A stretch of 64,000 nucleotides of DNA from 58-81 sp012729145 (GTDB lineage Bacteria; Synergistota; Synergistia; Synergistales; Thermovirgaceae), in the NCBI GenBank assembly GCA_040770625.1, contig JAXGIW010000001.1, positions 310,001 through 374,000 of the forward strand, read 5' to 3'. Numbering within the stretch: position 1 is the stretch's first letter; each line of letters starts with the position of its first letter. Shown piece by piece: positions 33,547 to 43,199 of this stretch. Below the pieces are notes generated by a model. It did not search any database and was not told where the DNA came from. It worked only from the letters and a program-made list of their open reading frames with translations. A program made the position numbers and the translations under genes.

Positions 33547-35271
33547 ATGCATAAGTTTTCCCTGCTTGCGGCGTCAAGAGGCGATATCCCTGCTGATCTT
33601 GTCCTGAAAGGGGCACGAATAGCAAACGTCCTTTCAATGGATTACGAGGATGCCGACGTGGCGATCCACGAAGGGAGGATCGCCGGAATCGGTAAAGGTT
33701 ACGATGGGAAAGAAAACCTTGATCTTTCGGGTATGATCCTCGCTCCGGGCTTTTTTGATGCCCACTGTCACATCGAGAGCACCATGCTCGTACCATCATC
33801 TTTCGCCGGGTTGGTGGCAGCGAGAGGAACTTCCGCCGTTGCCGCCGACCCTCACGAAATAGCAAACACCTCCGGCATGGCCGGGATCGAATACATGTTC
33901 CATGACAGTGAATATGCCCCTGTGGACATTTTCTACACTGCTCCTTCGTGTGTGCCGGCCTCGTCCTTCGAGACCCCCCTGGAGTATCTTGGCGCCGACG
34001 AGGTGGCCGAGATGTTCTCAAGGGGCTGGTGCCATTCTCTGGGGGAAGTAATGAACTTCCCGGCCGTAATTAGCGGGGAAAATGATATCTGGGACAAGAT
34101 CCGGGTTTCCTCTGGGAGGATCAAGAACGGCCACGCTCCGGGACTTGCCGGCAGGGACCTGTGCGCCTATCTTGTCAGCGGCTGCGACTCGGACCACGAA
34201 TGCGTCCTTGCCAGCGAAGCTCTCGAGAAACTCAGGAGGGGAATGTGGCTGATGATCCGTGAGGGGGCCACCGAAAAGAACCTGGAAGAGCTGGCAGCGA
34301 TCGTCAGGGATGACGAAAAAAGGGCATGTCGCTGCATGCTTGTAAGCGACGACCTGACCGCGGCCTACATCCGCGACAGGGGACACATGGACGAGAAGGT
34401 CAGGCTGGCCATTGCCTTCGGAATATCCCCCATGGCAGCCCTGCGGATGGTAACCCTTTCTCCTGCGAACTATTTCGGTTTTCGAGACCGTGGCGCCATC
34501 GCTCCGGGGTACATCGCCGACATCGTCGCCGTGGAAGACCTGGAATCGTGCAAAGTCAGGCGGGTATGGAAAGAGGGCAGGCTTGTATCCTCCGACGGGG
34601 TCTTGAACATGCCCTGCAAAAAGGCCGAGATCACAGATGCCGTGAGAGTTTCAAGTTCCAGCCTCACTGTTCCTCGTACCGAAGACCTGGCGGTCCCGAT
34701 CCGCGAAGGCCAGAAGATCAGGGTGATCGGCGTCATTCCGGGACAGGTAACTACAGAGCACAGGATACTGGAGCCAAGGATCATCTCCGGAAAAGCCACA
34801 GCAGACCCTTCACGGGACATCGCCCTTCTTGCAGTAATGGAAAAGAACAGGGGAACTGGAAGGCTTTCCCTTGGCTTCGTTCAGGGACTCGGCCTTGAAG
34901 AGGGCGCCCTTGGCTCCTCCGTCGCCCATGATGCCCATAATTACGTCGTTGCGGGAATGGACGAGTTGTCCATAAGGACCGCCTTCGAAAAACTGGTCTC
35001 AGCAGGTGGGGGACTTGTAGCCGCAAGGGGTAACCAGGTGAAAGCATTTCTTTCTCTGCCAGTTGGGGGTCTAATGAGCCCGGATGACCCCGAAGAGATC
35101 ATTGAAGGCCTGAAGGTTGTAGAGAAGGCTGCGGCCGACCTTGGATCTACCATCGAAAACCCCTTTATGACGATGAGCTTCCTGTGCCTTTCGGTAATTC
35201 CCGAACTCAAACTGACCGATTCGGGTTACGTCGATCTCTCCCGGGGAGGAGCCCAGGGGGTTACAGCCTGA
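33547..35271 (+). CDS. ade: Adenine deaminase
   Basis: Ade hydrolyses adenine to hypoxanthine and ammonia in purine salvage or catabolism. The 574-residue protein has the amidohydrolase metal site (FDAHCHIESTMLVPSSF), VAADPHEIANTSG, LGEVMNFPAVI, HAPGLAGRDLCAYL, the SDDLTAAYI Asp region, and the C-terminal Ade-specific domain (SSVAHDAHNYVVAGMD). The length is normal. I start it at the ATG at 33547, with AGGAGA 8 bases upstream; an upstream ATG at 33538 would overlap that site. An extended -10 box TGCTAGAAT lies near 33447-33455. It is transcribed alone. Confidence 0.95.
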   Translation: MHKFSLLAASRGDIPADLVLKGARIANVLSMDYEDADVAIHEGRIAGIGKGYDGKENLDLSGMILAPGFFDAHCHIESTMLVPSSFAGLVAARGTSAVAADPHEIANTSGMAGIEYMFHDSEYAPVDIFYTAPSCVPASSFETPLEYLGADEVAEMFSRGWCHSLGEVMNFPAVISGENDIWDKIRVSSGRIKNGHAPGLAGRDLCAYLVSGCDSDHECVLASEALEKLRRGMWLMIREGATEKNLEELAAIVRDDEKRACRCMLVSDDLTAAYIRDRGHMDEKVRLAIAFGISPMAALRMVTLSPANYFGFRDRGAIAPGYIADIVAVEDLESCKVRRVWKEGRLVSSDGVLNMPCKKAEITDAVRVSSSSLTVPRTEDLAVPIREGQKIRVIGVIPGQVTTEHRILEPRIISGKATADPSRDIALLAVMEKNRGTGRLSLGFVQGLGLEEGALGSSVAHDAHNYVVAGMDELSIRTAFEKLVSAGGGLVAARGNQVKAFLSLPVGGLMSPDDPEEIIEGLKVVEKAAADLGSTIENPFMTMSFLCLSVIPELKLTDSGYVDLSRGGAQGVTA

Positions 35272-35335
35272 AATCAACGGATCAAAAACCTTCCGGGAGC
35301 CTTTGAATCAAGCTTCAAACAAAAAGGGGCCAGAT

Positions 35336-35357
35336 CTGCTCTTTTGTAAAAGAGCAG
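35336..35357 (+). terminator. Probable terminator after ade
   Basis: CTGCTCTTTT and AAAAGAGCAG form a perfect 10-bp inverted repeat with a 2-base centre, about 65 bases after the ade stop. The downstream T content is modest, so termination may be partial. It lies in the 400-bp gap 35272-35671, which otherwise holds the promoter and leader hairpin of the next operon. Confidence 0.5.
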
Positions 35358-35494
35358 GCTTTCCTCCCAGGACTTGTTCCTACTCCAGAACTATGGTTCT
35401 TCTACAATCCTCAGAAGAAAAATGCGGCCTAACCCAATCGGATCCTGCCGGTTTTCTCAGTTAATGAACACATTCCTTTACAGCGATCAACATT

Positions 35495-35523
35495 TTGACA
35501 AATATTCGAAGATAGTAGATACT
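35495..35523 (+). promoter_or_regulatory. Promoter of the sugar-acid operon
   Basis: A perfect -35 box TTGACA (35495-35500) is followed 17 bases later by GATACT (35518-35523). The predicted start near 35530 lies just before two hairpins. Confidence 0.65.
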
Positions 35524-35552
35524 AAAACAGATATCCGGTAAACGGAATATAG

Positions 35553-35573
35553 GTCCGCCTGGCGGACTTTTTG
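35553..35573 (+). terminator. Short leader terminator upstream of dctP2
   Basis: GTCCGC and GCGGAC pair around a 3-base loop and are followed by five T residues, only about 25 bases after the predicted transcription start. An ATATCCG / CGGAATAT stem lies just upstream of it. The distance to dctP2 is about 100 bases, so transcripts must pass it; it may act as an attenuator. Confidence 0.55.
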
Positions 35574-35671
35574 TCAGGATGTTACCCAAATTCCAGTCAG
35601 ATTGAGGAAAGGGGGTTGTAGACTAAGGAATCTGGTTCAAAAAGGAGCTCTCTCAGAGAGGAGGAAATCAA

Positions 35672-36652
35672 ATGAGAAGGAATTTATTAATAACATCTGT
35701 GTTGCTTTTTATTCTAGTTTTCTGTACTCAAGTCGTAGCTCAAGAACATAAATTAATATTCGGACATATGGGGACCACCGATACTGCATATCATGCTGTT
35801 GCAGAATTCGTTGCGGAAAGGGTGACGGAGTTAACCAACGGCAATGTGAAGATCGAAGTATATCCAAATGCTGAATTGGGCGATGAGCAGGATCTTTTCG
35901 AACAGGTAATGATGGGTGTAACAGATTTCACTATAGTGAACCCCGGAGTGACTGTCGAGTTCTCTCAGACAATGAATTTTTTCAATTTCCCCTTCCTGTA
36001 TAGCAGCCGTGAGCATTGGGAAAGGGTTTTTACCTCACCTCTAGTACAAAAATTGAGCGAGCGGGTGGAAAAAGAGGCTGGGGTAATGATCCTGGGGGTT
36101 ATTGGGGGAGGAGAGAGGTTTGTTGTCAGCCGGAAACCGATCCAAAAAGTTGAAGATCTTGATGGTTTCTTAATGAGGCTGGCACCTGCAAGCATTACCA
36201 TTGATACCTGGTCGAGCTTAGGGGTCCAGCCAACGGTTGTCGCTTACAATGAAATTTATTCCGCTCTTCAAATGGGTGTTATCGACGGTCTGGAAAACGA
36301 GCCGGAATGGATCTTGCGGATGAGATTTTACGAACAGGCCCCTTATCTGGTTCGGACAGCTCACGAGATAGTTTCACGACCGATTGTAATGAGCGTGGAT
36401 TCTTTCAAAGGTTTACCAAAAGAGTATCAGGATGCCGTCTTAACTGCGGCGAAAGAGGGAGCCGAACTCGGCAGAGAACTGGGGATTAAACTTGATAAGG
36501 AATCTTTGGACGAACTAGTTAATAAATATGATGTCCGCGTTTTCGATGTGGATATTGACAAGATCAGGGGAAAAACAGCAGGTGTGATTGAAAAAAATGC
36601 CAAACAACTTCAATTGTACGATCTTGTGGAGGAAGTATCAGAACTGCGTTAA
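35672..36652 (+). CDS. dctP: TRAP transporter substrate-binding protein DctP (second system)
   Basis: A 326-residue periplasmic binding protein. The signal peptide is MRRNLLITSVLLFILVFCTQ with cleavage near VVAQEH. Family features include VEVYPNAELGDEQ-like IEVYPNAELGDEQDLFEQVMMG, FPFLYSSREHWE, and LQMGVIDGLENEPEWILRM. It is the first gene of the A+T-richer cluster, downstream of a strong promoter and a leader hairpin. With KDG kinase and KDPG aldolase in the same cluster the ligand is probably an aldonate, uronate or related sugar acid. The start has GAGAGGAGG. Confidence 0.93.
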   Translation: MRRNLLITSVLLFILVFCTQVVAQEHKLIFGHMGTTDTAYHAVAEFVAERVTELTNGNVKIEVYPNAELGDEQDLFEQVMMGVTDFTIVNPGVTVEFSQTMNFFNFPFLYSSREHWERVFTSPLVQKLSERVEKEAGVMILGVIGGGERFVVSRKPIQKVEDLDGFLMRLAPASITIDTWSSLGVQPTVVAYNEIYSALQMGVIDGLENEPEWILRMRFYEQAPYLVRTAHEIVSRPIVMSVDSFKGLPKEYQDAVLTAAKEGAELGRELGIKLDKESLDELVNKYDVRVFDVDIDKIRGKTAGVIEKNAKQLQLYDLVEEVSELR

Positions 36653-36769
36653 GCGACCAAGCAAAACATGTGGCTGTCCTTTCTTCCACAGGTAAGACGA
36701 AAGGATAGCCTGAAGAACTCGATTGGAGACTGGGGAATGGTCTTTGAATGAATCGGTAAATATATTTGA

Positions 36770-36791
36770 GGAGGCCGGGGAACTGGCCTCC
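36770..36791 (+). promoter_or_regulatory. Stem-loop between dctP and dctQ (second system)
   Basis: GGAGGCC and GGCCTCC pair around an 8-base loop in the 163-bp gap between the binding protein and small permease genes. There is no T-run. It mirrors the stem-loop at the same place in the first TRAP operon. Confidence 0.55.
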
Positions 36792-36815
36792 AAATACTTT
36801 TGAGGTGGAGAATTA

Positions 36816-37304
36816 GTGGACAAGATTACCCGATTTTGTCTATTCTACGCAACAATTCTAAAAAAAATCGTCTCTGGTTTGGTCCCCGTATTGATCCTGA
36901 CCGTGACATATCAAATTATTGCTCGTCATATCTCCTATATACCACGTTTTTTGTGGACCGAGGAGATATGTCGCTTCACGCTTAATTGGCTTGTTATGCT
37001 TGGCTCGGCATTGGCTGTTCGAAATAGTGACCACTTTGATATCGACATCCTCTCCAATCTGACACCCCGGGGCAGAGAAATCCAGTTTTGGGTTGTAAAT
37101 TCACTAATTATTCTATCTGCTCTTCTTTTTACAGTTTTTGGTTGGGGGTTTGCTGTTTCTGGTTTACGGCGTCGTTCATTGGCCGCAGGATTATCAATGG
37201 TTTGGGTTTACAGTTCATTTATGGTTTTTGGGGTATCGTCTCTTCTATTTCAGTTAGAAAAAGTTGTCCGACATTTCAATAAGAGCGAGACTTTATCACA
37301 TTAA
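36816..37304 (+). CDS. dctQ: TRAP transporter small permease DctQ (second system)
   Basis: A 162-residue four-helix membrane protein: GLVPVLILTVTYQIIARHISY, then the motif RFLWTEEICRFTLNWLVMLGSALAV, the typical DHFDIDIL loop, and two further helices ending in MVFGVSSLLFQLEKVV. It starts with GTG behind GAGGTGGAG. It lies 51 bases before dctM, as expected for the membrane half of a TRAP importer. Confidence 0.92.
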   Translation: MDKITRFCLFYATILKKIVSGLVPVLILTVTYQIIARHISYIPRFLWTEEICRFTLNWLVMLGSALAVRNSDHFDIDILSNLTPRGREIQFWVVNSLIILSALLFTVFGWGFAVSGLRRRSLAAGLSMVWVYSSFMVFGVSSLLFQLEKVVRHFNKSETLSH

Positions 37305-37355
37305 GGTTTTCGCGAGGCGTTTTTAAATGACCTTTGGCCGAGGGAGATAATTATT

Positions 37356-38666
37356 ATGTTCGATGTAATCCTTCAACCACAAGCATTGATTCTTATTCTT
37401 TTCGTAGTCTTTGGTTTTCTGGCCATAATTGGAGTTCCGATTGCATTTGCTTTGGGCATTTCGTCCCTCTCGGTAATTCTTCTGGACCCGCGATTGACCA
37501 TATGGCCCTTTTTCCAACGGAGTTTTTATGCCATTGATTCCTTTGTTTTGTTGGCCGTGCCATTGTTTATGTTTACAGGGACATTAATGAATAGCTCTCG
37601 TTTCACGGATAAACTCATTGAATTTTCCCGTTGTATCGTTGGACCAGTCAGAGGGGGATTAGCTCATGTCAATATAATTGCCAGTATGCTTTTTGCCGGT
37701 ATTTCAGGGTCCACTAATGCTGATACTGCCGGAATTGGTTCAATATTGATCCCGGCCATGAAAAAGGAGGGATATCCGATCTCCATATCGACTGCCGTAA
37801 CCGCTGCTTCGTCGGTTATGGGAGTCATTATCCCCCCTAGTCTTCTGATGGTAGTGTGGTCCTCGATAACCGAGACCTCCGTTGCCGGCCTTTTTTTGGG
37901 CGGAGTAATTCCTGGAATTCTTATCGGTTTCAGTCAGATGGGGATAATAGCAGTACTGGCTAAAAAAGATAATTATCCCCGCACCTCTTTCCCAGGATTT
38001 AAGAAGCTATTAGCCTCAAGCAAACACGGTCTGATCGCTTTAGGAGCCCCGGTCCTGATAATCGGAGGAATTCTTGGAGGCTTTTTTACACCAACTGAAG
38101 CCGCAGTGGCAGGAATTATTTACTGTCTGTTCTTTTCTGTTGTGTTTTATCGTCAGTTGACCATTGCGGGCTTTATTGAAGCTTGTTGGGAAACCGCGAG
38201 AATTACGTCCCTGGCCCTATTTTGTGTAGCAATGGCCTCAATTTTCGGGTGGCTAATTTCTTATTATCGTCTTCCAAGAATACTTATGGAGTATGTAACC
38301 ATAGAAAACCCGATATTCCTTTTGATGTTTACCACTGTTGTGATGTTACTCTTTGGAACCTTTATGGATGCTTTGCCTGCTATGGCAATACTGGGCCCGT
38401 TGTTTTTGCCGATTATTCGGCAGGCGGGGATTCACCCGGTACATTTTGGAGTTGTTTCCGTTGTTGCTCTGGCTTTGGGCTTTATCACTCCTCCTTACGG
38501 TCTTTCGTTGCTAATTTCATGCAAAATTGCCGGTATTCCGATTACAAAGGCCTTCAAAGATACCATGTTATTCTTTGGGGTAGCTCTGGTACTCATTATT
38601 TTAATGATCCTTTTTCCCCAAATTGTATTAGGTCTGCCCCAGCTGATCGCACCTAGATTTATGTAG
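37356..38666 (+). CDS. dctM: TRAP transporter large permease DctM (second system)
   Basis: A 436-residue polytopic membrane protein with DctM signatures: IASMLFAGISGSTNADTAGIG, GVIIPPSLLMVVW, GGILGGFFTPTEAAVAGIIY, and FITPPYGLSLLISC near the C-terminus. It has about 12 helices. Its partners DctP and DctQ are immediately upstream. A 220-bp gap without recognisable signals follows before the flavoprotein gene. Confidence 0.95.
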   Translation: MFDVILQPQALILILFVVFGFLAIIGVPIAFALGISSLSVILLDPRLTIWPFFQRSFYAIDSFVLLAVPLFMFTGTLMNSSRFTDKLIEFSRCIVGPVRGGLAHVNIIASMLFAGISGSTNADTAGIGSILIPAMKKEGYPISISTAVTAASSVMGVIIPPSLLMVVWSSITETSVAGLFLGGVIPGILIGFSQMGIIAVLAKKDNYPRTSFPGFKKLLASSKHGLIALGAPVLIIGGILGGFFTPTEAAVAGIIYCLFFSVVFYRQLTIAGFIEACWETARITSLALFCVAMASIFGWLISYYRLPRILMEYVTIENPIFLLMFTTVVMLLFGTFMDALPAMAILGPLFLPIIRQAGIHPVHFGVVSVVALALGFITPPYGLSLLISCKIAGIPITKAFKDTMLFFGVALVLIILMILFPQIVLGLPQLIAPRFM

Positions 38667-38886
38667 CTGTCAAACCTGTTTCCCTTCTTATCACCAAGAC
38701 AGAACCAGCTATCGCGGTTTGGGAAGATCTGGGCTCTTCGCTGAAATAAATTAAGGGCCGATTCCGGGGAAAATGCATCTTTTTTAAATTCGTGCCATTT
38801 CTGGATTTTCCTTTAAGTGGAGATAGATCTTACATTGGGAATACCGGCAAGAGATGGAACGCCTGTTCAATTAGGAAGATAAGGGA

Positions 38887-40914
38887 GTGAAAGAACTGAA
38901 ACGGGAGACGCTGTTCATAAACAATAACGAGTTTCTTTTTTACCGTTGCCATACACTCCTTGTCGGTTCAGGCGCCGCAGCATTGAATTGCGCTTGCCAT
39001 TTGGAGGACTTCGGAATTCACGATCTGGTAATTGCTACTGAACATTTAGGCGGTGGCACTTCAAATAACTCCGGCTCAGATAAGCAGACCTATTACAAAC
39101 TCTCTTTATTCGGTGAAGAGTGTGATTCCGTTTATGAAATGGCCCGTACATTGTTTTCCGGCGGAGCAATGCATGGTGACATTGCTTTAATTGAAGCGAC
39201 AATGTCCACCCCTGAATTTTTCCACCTGGTCCAAGGAGGGGTTCCTTTCCCGCATAATTGTTTTGGGGGATATGTGGGTTATAAAACCGACCACGATCCC
39301 AAGCAAAGGGCAACATCTGCCGGACCATGGACTTCATCCCAGATGTTCAAGGCTCTGTTAGCACAAGTACGAGAGAAAGGCATTCCCATTCTTGACCGCC
39401 ATGAAGTAATCGCTTTGCTCACCACTGGACAGGGGGAAGAGAAAAGAACCATTGGCGCCCTTGCCATCGATAAAACCAAAGTCCACCTCGGTTTACCGTC
39501 GATAGTGATCTTTCAGGCCGAAAATATTGTCTTTGGAACAGGCGGTCCGGGAGGTTTATACAAAAATTCTGTTTACCCTAATGGGCATCTGGGTAGTACC
39601 GGCGTCGCCTTGGAAGCAGGAGCGAAAGGGGTTAATTTAACGGAATGGCAGTACGGACTGGCATCGATCCAATTTCGCTGGAATGTTTCGGGTACTTTCC
39701 AGCAAGTTATACCCAGGTATTTCAGTACAGAACCTGACGGGTCCGACGAAAGGGAGTTCTTGAAGCGGCATTTTCCTTCAATGCGCCAATTGGCGACGGC
39801 CATCTTCCTAAAAGGTTATCAGTGGCCCTTTGATCCGAGGAAGATCAAAGATCATGGCTCTTCTCTGATCGACATTCTTGTGCATGAGGAGACTGTTGGA
39901 AAAGGAAGGCGGGTATTTATGGATTACCGGCGTAATCTTTCGCCGGAACCAGGTTTTGGCGTCTTTTCACTTGATGACCTTGAAACAGAGGCTTATACCT
40001 ATTTAAAAAAATCCCATGCGCTCTTACCAACTCCTATAGCCAGGTTGGAACAGATGAATCCCATGGCAATCCAGTTATTTAAAGATAATGGCATTGACCT
40101 CACATGCGAACCCTTGGAAGTTGCAGTGTGTTCCCAGCATCACAACGGCGGCCTGAGAGGGAATATTTGGTGGGAATCAAATCTCCGACACTTTTTCCCA
40201 GTGGGTGAGGTCAACGGAACGCATGGCATTTACCGACCCGGCGGATCAGCACTGAATTCCGGACAAGTGGGAGGATACAGGGCAGCGGATTTTATTGCCC
40301 ACAGATATCAGAGCATCAGTTTTTGCAAGGAAGAATTTCTTGATCTGGCGAAAGCTCAAATTGAGGGAACACTGGAATTAGCCAAACGGGCTTTGAATTG
40401 TGTCGGTCGGAAGGGGCAAACAATTTCAGCTTTTCGCCAGGAATTCCAGGAGCGACTATCAAGAGCTGCCGCTCATATCAGAGCACTCGGGCCTATCAGA
40501 AATGCGATCCAGGAGGCAGAATCCCAGTTTGCAAGGATTGAATCAGGGAATATCAGTTTGGAAAGTAACAAGGGGCTTGTCGATTTCTTCCAAAACCGAC
40601 AGCTTTGTCTTACCCAATTAGCCGTCCTTGTCAGTATCCTGTCCTATCTTGAAAGAGGAGGAGGAAGTCGAGGTTCCTACCTGGTTTTGGATGAAGACGG
40701 GGAACCGATACTGGAGAAACTGGGCTTCGAATGGAAATTTAAACCTGAGCTAAAAGAATTACGTGATTATGTTCAAGTGTACAGATATGAAAAGGGTGAG
40801 CATCTGATCGAGTGGGAGACTGTCCGCCCAATTCCTGAAGATAATTATTGGTTTGAGAATGTATGGCAATCCCATTTGGGAAAGGACATATATCAAGATG
40901 AAAAGGGAGAATGA
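38887..40914 (+). CDS. Fumarate-reductase-like FAD oxidoreductase
   Basis: A 675-residue soluble flavoprotein of the SdhA/FrdA/NadB superfamily. The FAD-binding loop is TLLVGSGAAALNCACHLE (about 21-38), followed by the LGGGTSNNSGSDKQT loop, IVFGTGGPGGLY, and the C-terminal FFPVGEVNGTHGIYRPGGSALNSGQVGG that contacts FAD. The helical C-terminal third has no close known match to me. There is no signal peptide or heme site, so it is not a periplasmic fumarate reductase. Placed between a sugar-acid importer and KDG kinase/aldolase it may oxidise or dehydrate the imported acid on the way to 2-keto-3-deoxy-gluconate; that role is inferred from context. It starts with GTG. Confidence 0.78.
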   Translation: MKELKRETLFINNNEFLFYRCHTLLVGSGAAALNCACHLEDFGIHDLVIATEHLGGGTSNNSGSDKQTYYKLSLFGEECDSVYEMARTLFSGGAMHGDIALIEATMSTPEFFHLVQGGVPFPHNCFGGYVGYKTDHDPKQRATSAGPWTSSQMFKALLAQVREKGIPILDRHEVIALLTTGQGEEKRTIGALAIDKTKVHLGLPSIVIFQAENIVFGTGGPGGLYKNSVYPNGHLGSTGVALEAGAKGVNLTEWQYGLASIQFRWNVSGTFQQVIPRYFSTEPDGSDEREFLKRHFPSMRQLATAIFLKGYQWPFDPRKIKDHGSSLIDILVHEETVGKGRRVFMDYRRNLSPEPGFGVFSLDDLETEAYTYLKKSHALLPTPIARLEQMNPMAIQLFKDNGIDLTCEPLEVAVCSQHHNGGLRGNIWWESNLRHFFPVGEVNGTHGIYRPGGSALNSGQVGGYRAADFIAHRYQSISFCKEEFLDLAKAQIEGTLELAKRALNCVGRKGQTISAFRQEFQERLSRAAAHIRALGPIRNAIQEAESQFARIESGNISLESNKGLVDFFQNRQLCLTQLAVLVSILSYLERGGGSRGSYLVLDEDGEPILEKLGFEWKFKPELKELRDYVQVYRYEKGEHLIEWETVRPIPEDNYWFENVWQSHLGKDIYQDEKGE

Positions 40915-41104
40915 ATTCAACCCGAGATGGTTCTGGGCTACATCATCTTCGAAATATTCTGACGGACCCTGAAAATGATCTTCCTGAATATACGTTCTCG
41001 GCCCAAGCGGTCACTTGACAGAAGGTGCTGGTAGTACAGCAATGTAATTCGGATTTACGGACATACAAGCTCGAGCGGATTTAATTCTGGGAAATGAGGG
41101 TGCT

Positions 41105-41875
41105 ATGAGCGAACAAAGGAGCAAAACACTTCAACTTCTCGAGAGGACGTTTGCGATCCTGGATTACATATCCCTTGCGGAAAAACCATGCATGCTTACG
41201 GAAATTGTAGAAAAGACCGGAATTTCCAAGCCATCGGTGCACAGAATCCTCTCTACCCTTCACCATTACAGAATCGTTGTTAAAGACAGGCACAATCAAT
41301 ACAGGATGGGACCAAAAATTATCCAGTGGGGTAGAGCGTGCAAAGGGGATTCCAATCTGTTGAGTATTGCTTCCCCCTATATTGAAAAAATATGGAACAT
41401 TACTGGTGAAACAATTCATCTGGTGAGTTTCGAAGACGGGTACGCCTACTATCTGATGAAGAAAGAAAGTAGATATCCTCTCCAGATGAGATCCAGAAGA
41501 GGGGACACCATACTGCTCCATTCCACTGCGGCAGGAAAAGCAATTCTGTTTTCGCTACCCTTCGACGAGCTCCTTTCTTTTTTGAAAAGAACACCCCTGG
41601 ATAAGCGGACGGAGAATACTATTACCGATCCAAAGATATTCATCAAACAAAGGGAAGAGTTCATGTCCAAAGGATTTACCGAGGAGGAAGAGGAAAACGA
41701 GAGGGATATCCGCTGTATTGGTGTCCCTATTTTGAACGACAAAGGCGACCCTCTGGGCGCTGTGAGTATCACCTGTCCAATCTTCCTGTGCGACGACAAG
41801 CGGTCTGAAGAGCTGGGGGAACTGCTTAAACGGGAAGCAAGCAAAATCTCGCAGGAGTTCGGTTATTCAGATTGA
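41105..41875 (+). CDS. IclR-family regulator (KdgR-like)
   Basis: A 256-residue regulator: an N-terminal winged helix (about 10-70) with LTEIVEKTGISKPSVHRILSTL, and a C-terminal IclR effector domain with GETIHLVSFEDGYAYYLMKKES, LHSTAAGKAILFSLP, FTEEEEENERDIRCIGVPI and GAVSITCP. IclR proteins often control sugar-acid catabolism; in enterobacteria KdgR of this family senses KDG. Lying between the flavoprotein and KDG kinase genes, it is the probable local regulator. The 242-bp gap after it (41876-42117) shows no clear operator. Confidence 0.92.
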   Translation: MSEQRSKTLQLLERTFAILDYISLAEKPCMLTEIVEKTGISKPSVHRILSTLHHYRIVVKDRHNQYRMGPKIIQWGRACKGDSNLLSIASPYIEKIWNITGETIHLVSFEDGYAYYLMKKESRYPLQMRSRRGDTILLHSTAAGKAILFSLPFDELLSFLKRTPLDKRTENTITDPKIFIKQREEFMSKGFTEEEEENERDIRCIGVPILNDKGDPLGAVSITCPIFLCDDKRSEELGELLKREASKISQEFGYSD

Positions 41876-42117
41876 GGCCTTATTGAGGAAATAGGGGAAG
41901 AGATCCGTGTTTTGAGCAGGTACGATCTTTCAGCAAGGGGAGCACCTTTCCCCATTGAAAAAATTCGTAATTCCACACTGCTTTTTAAAGCGGTCGCCTG
42001 AACTGATCACAGTAATGAGAAAAATGTCCTGCGGAAGCGCAATCTTCAAAGCTTTTCACAGTCCTGCCCCTTCCTTGGGATGGTTCTGGTGAAGTCTTTT
42101 TTGGGGGTGATCCTTCA

Positions 42118-43146
42118 ATGGCAAAGATAGTAACTTTTGGTGAGATAATGCTTCGCTTGAGTCCTCCTGAACGCGAATTATTGCTTCAAACTCCGCAGTT
42201 TGTTGCCACTTTTGGAGGAGCCGAGGCGAACGTGGCAGTTTCTCTTGCGAATTACGGAGAAGATGTTTCTTTTGTTACGGCTCTTCCTGAAAACCCTATA
42301 GCCGATGCAGCCATCGCTGAACTGAGGAAATTAAAGGTTGGGACCGATGACATCCTCAGAACTGGAGAGAGGATTGGCATCTACTTTGCCCAGGCGGGAT
42401 CGGTAATGCGTCCTTCAAAAGTAGTCTACGACAGGAGCCATTCTTCCATTTCGCAGGTAGAGCGTGGTGATTTTGATTGGGACCGAATTCTACAGGAAGC
42501 AACCTGGTTCCATGTTACCGGTATTACCCCGGCGATAGCAGAAGGGACAGCGGAAGTCACCCTGGAAGCCTTGGGAAAATGCAAGGAAAAGGGGATCAAC
42601 ATTTCCTGCGACCTGAACTACCGCAAGAAGCTTTGGAAATGGGGCAAACCCTCTGTGGAAGTCATGGCGGAAGTGACAAAATTCGTCGATGTTTTGATCG
42701 CCAATGAGGAGGATTGCCAAAAATGCCTGGGGATAGAGGTTGACGTTGATGTCACGTCTGGTTCGCTGGACGTTGATAAGTACAGGAACCTGGCCTCCAG
42801 GGTCATGGAAACCTACACCGGGATCAAGTATCTTGCCGTAAGCTTGAGAGAGAGCATCAGCGCGGATCATAACAACTGGTCGGGTGTGTTGGCCACACGG
42901 GACGGTTTCCATCAAAGCAGAAAATTCAACATAACCCACATCGTTGATCGGATAGGTGGAGGAGATGCTTTTGGCGCCGGGCTTATCTGGGGTCTTAACC
43001 ACCTCGAGAACGAGCAGGTGGCTCTCGATTTCGCCGTTGCAGCATCAGCGATCAAACAAACAATTTATGGTGATTTTAACAGGATTACCCTCAACGAAGT
43101 ACTGAACCTTATGAAGGGGGATGCAAGCGGCAGGGTGCAAAGATAG
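42118..43146 (+). CDS. kdgK: 2-keto-3-deoxygluconate kinase (PfkB family)
   Basis: KdgK phosphorylates 2-keto-3-deoxygluconate to KDPG with ATP. The 342-residue protein has the ribokinase-family N-terminal FGEIMLRLSPPE, the glycine-rich FVATFGGAEANVAVSLANYG, SCDLNYRKKLW, NEEDCQKCLG, and the catalytic DRIGGGDAFGAGLIWGL with the base Asp. LNYRKKLW and the EIMLRL start favour KDG kinases over fructokinases. It is followed after 53 bases by the matching aldolase gene. Confidence 0.9.
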   Translation: MAKIVTFGEIMLRLSPPERELLLQTPQFVATFGGAEANVAVSLANYGEDVSFVTALPENPIADAAIAELRKLKVGTDDILRTGERIGIYFAQAGSVMRPSKVVYDRSHSSISQVERGDFDWDRILQEATWFHVTGITPAIAEGTAEVTLEALGKCKEKGINISCDLNYRKKLWKWGKPSVEVMAEVTKFVDVLIANEEDCQKCLGIEVDVDVTSGSLDVDKYRNLASRVMETYTGIKYLAVSLRESISADHNNWSGVLATRDGFHQSRKFNITHIVDRIGGGDAFGAGLIWGLNHLENEQVALDFAVAASAIKQTIYGDFNRITLNEVLNLMKGDASGRVQR

Positions 43147-43199
43147 AGCTCTCTTCTTTGTAAAGGACCCCTGAGAGCAACAAGGGAGGGAATATCATT

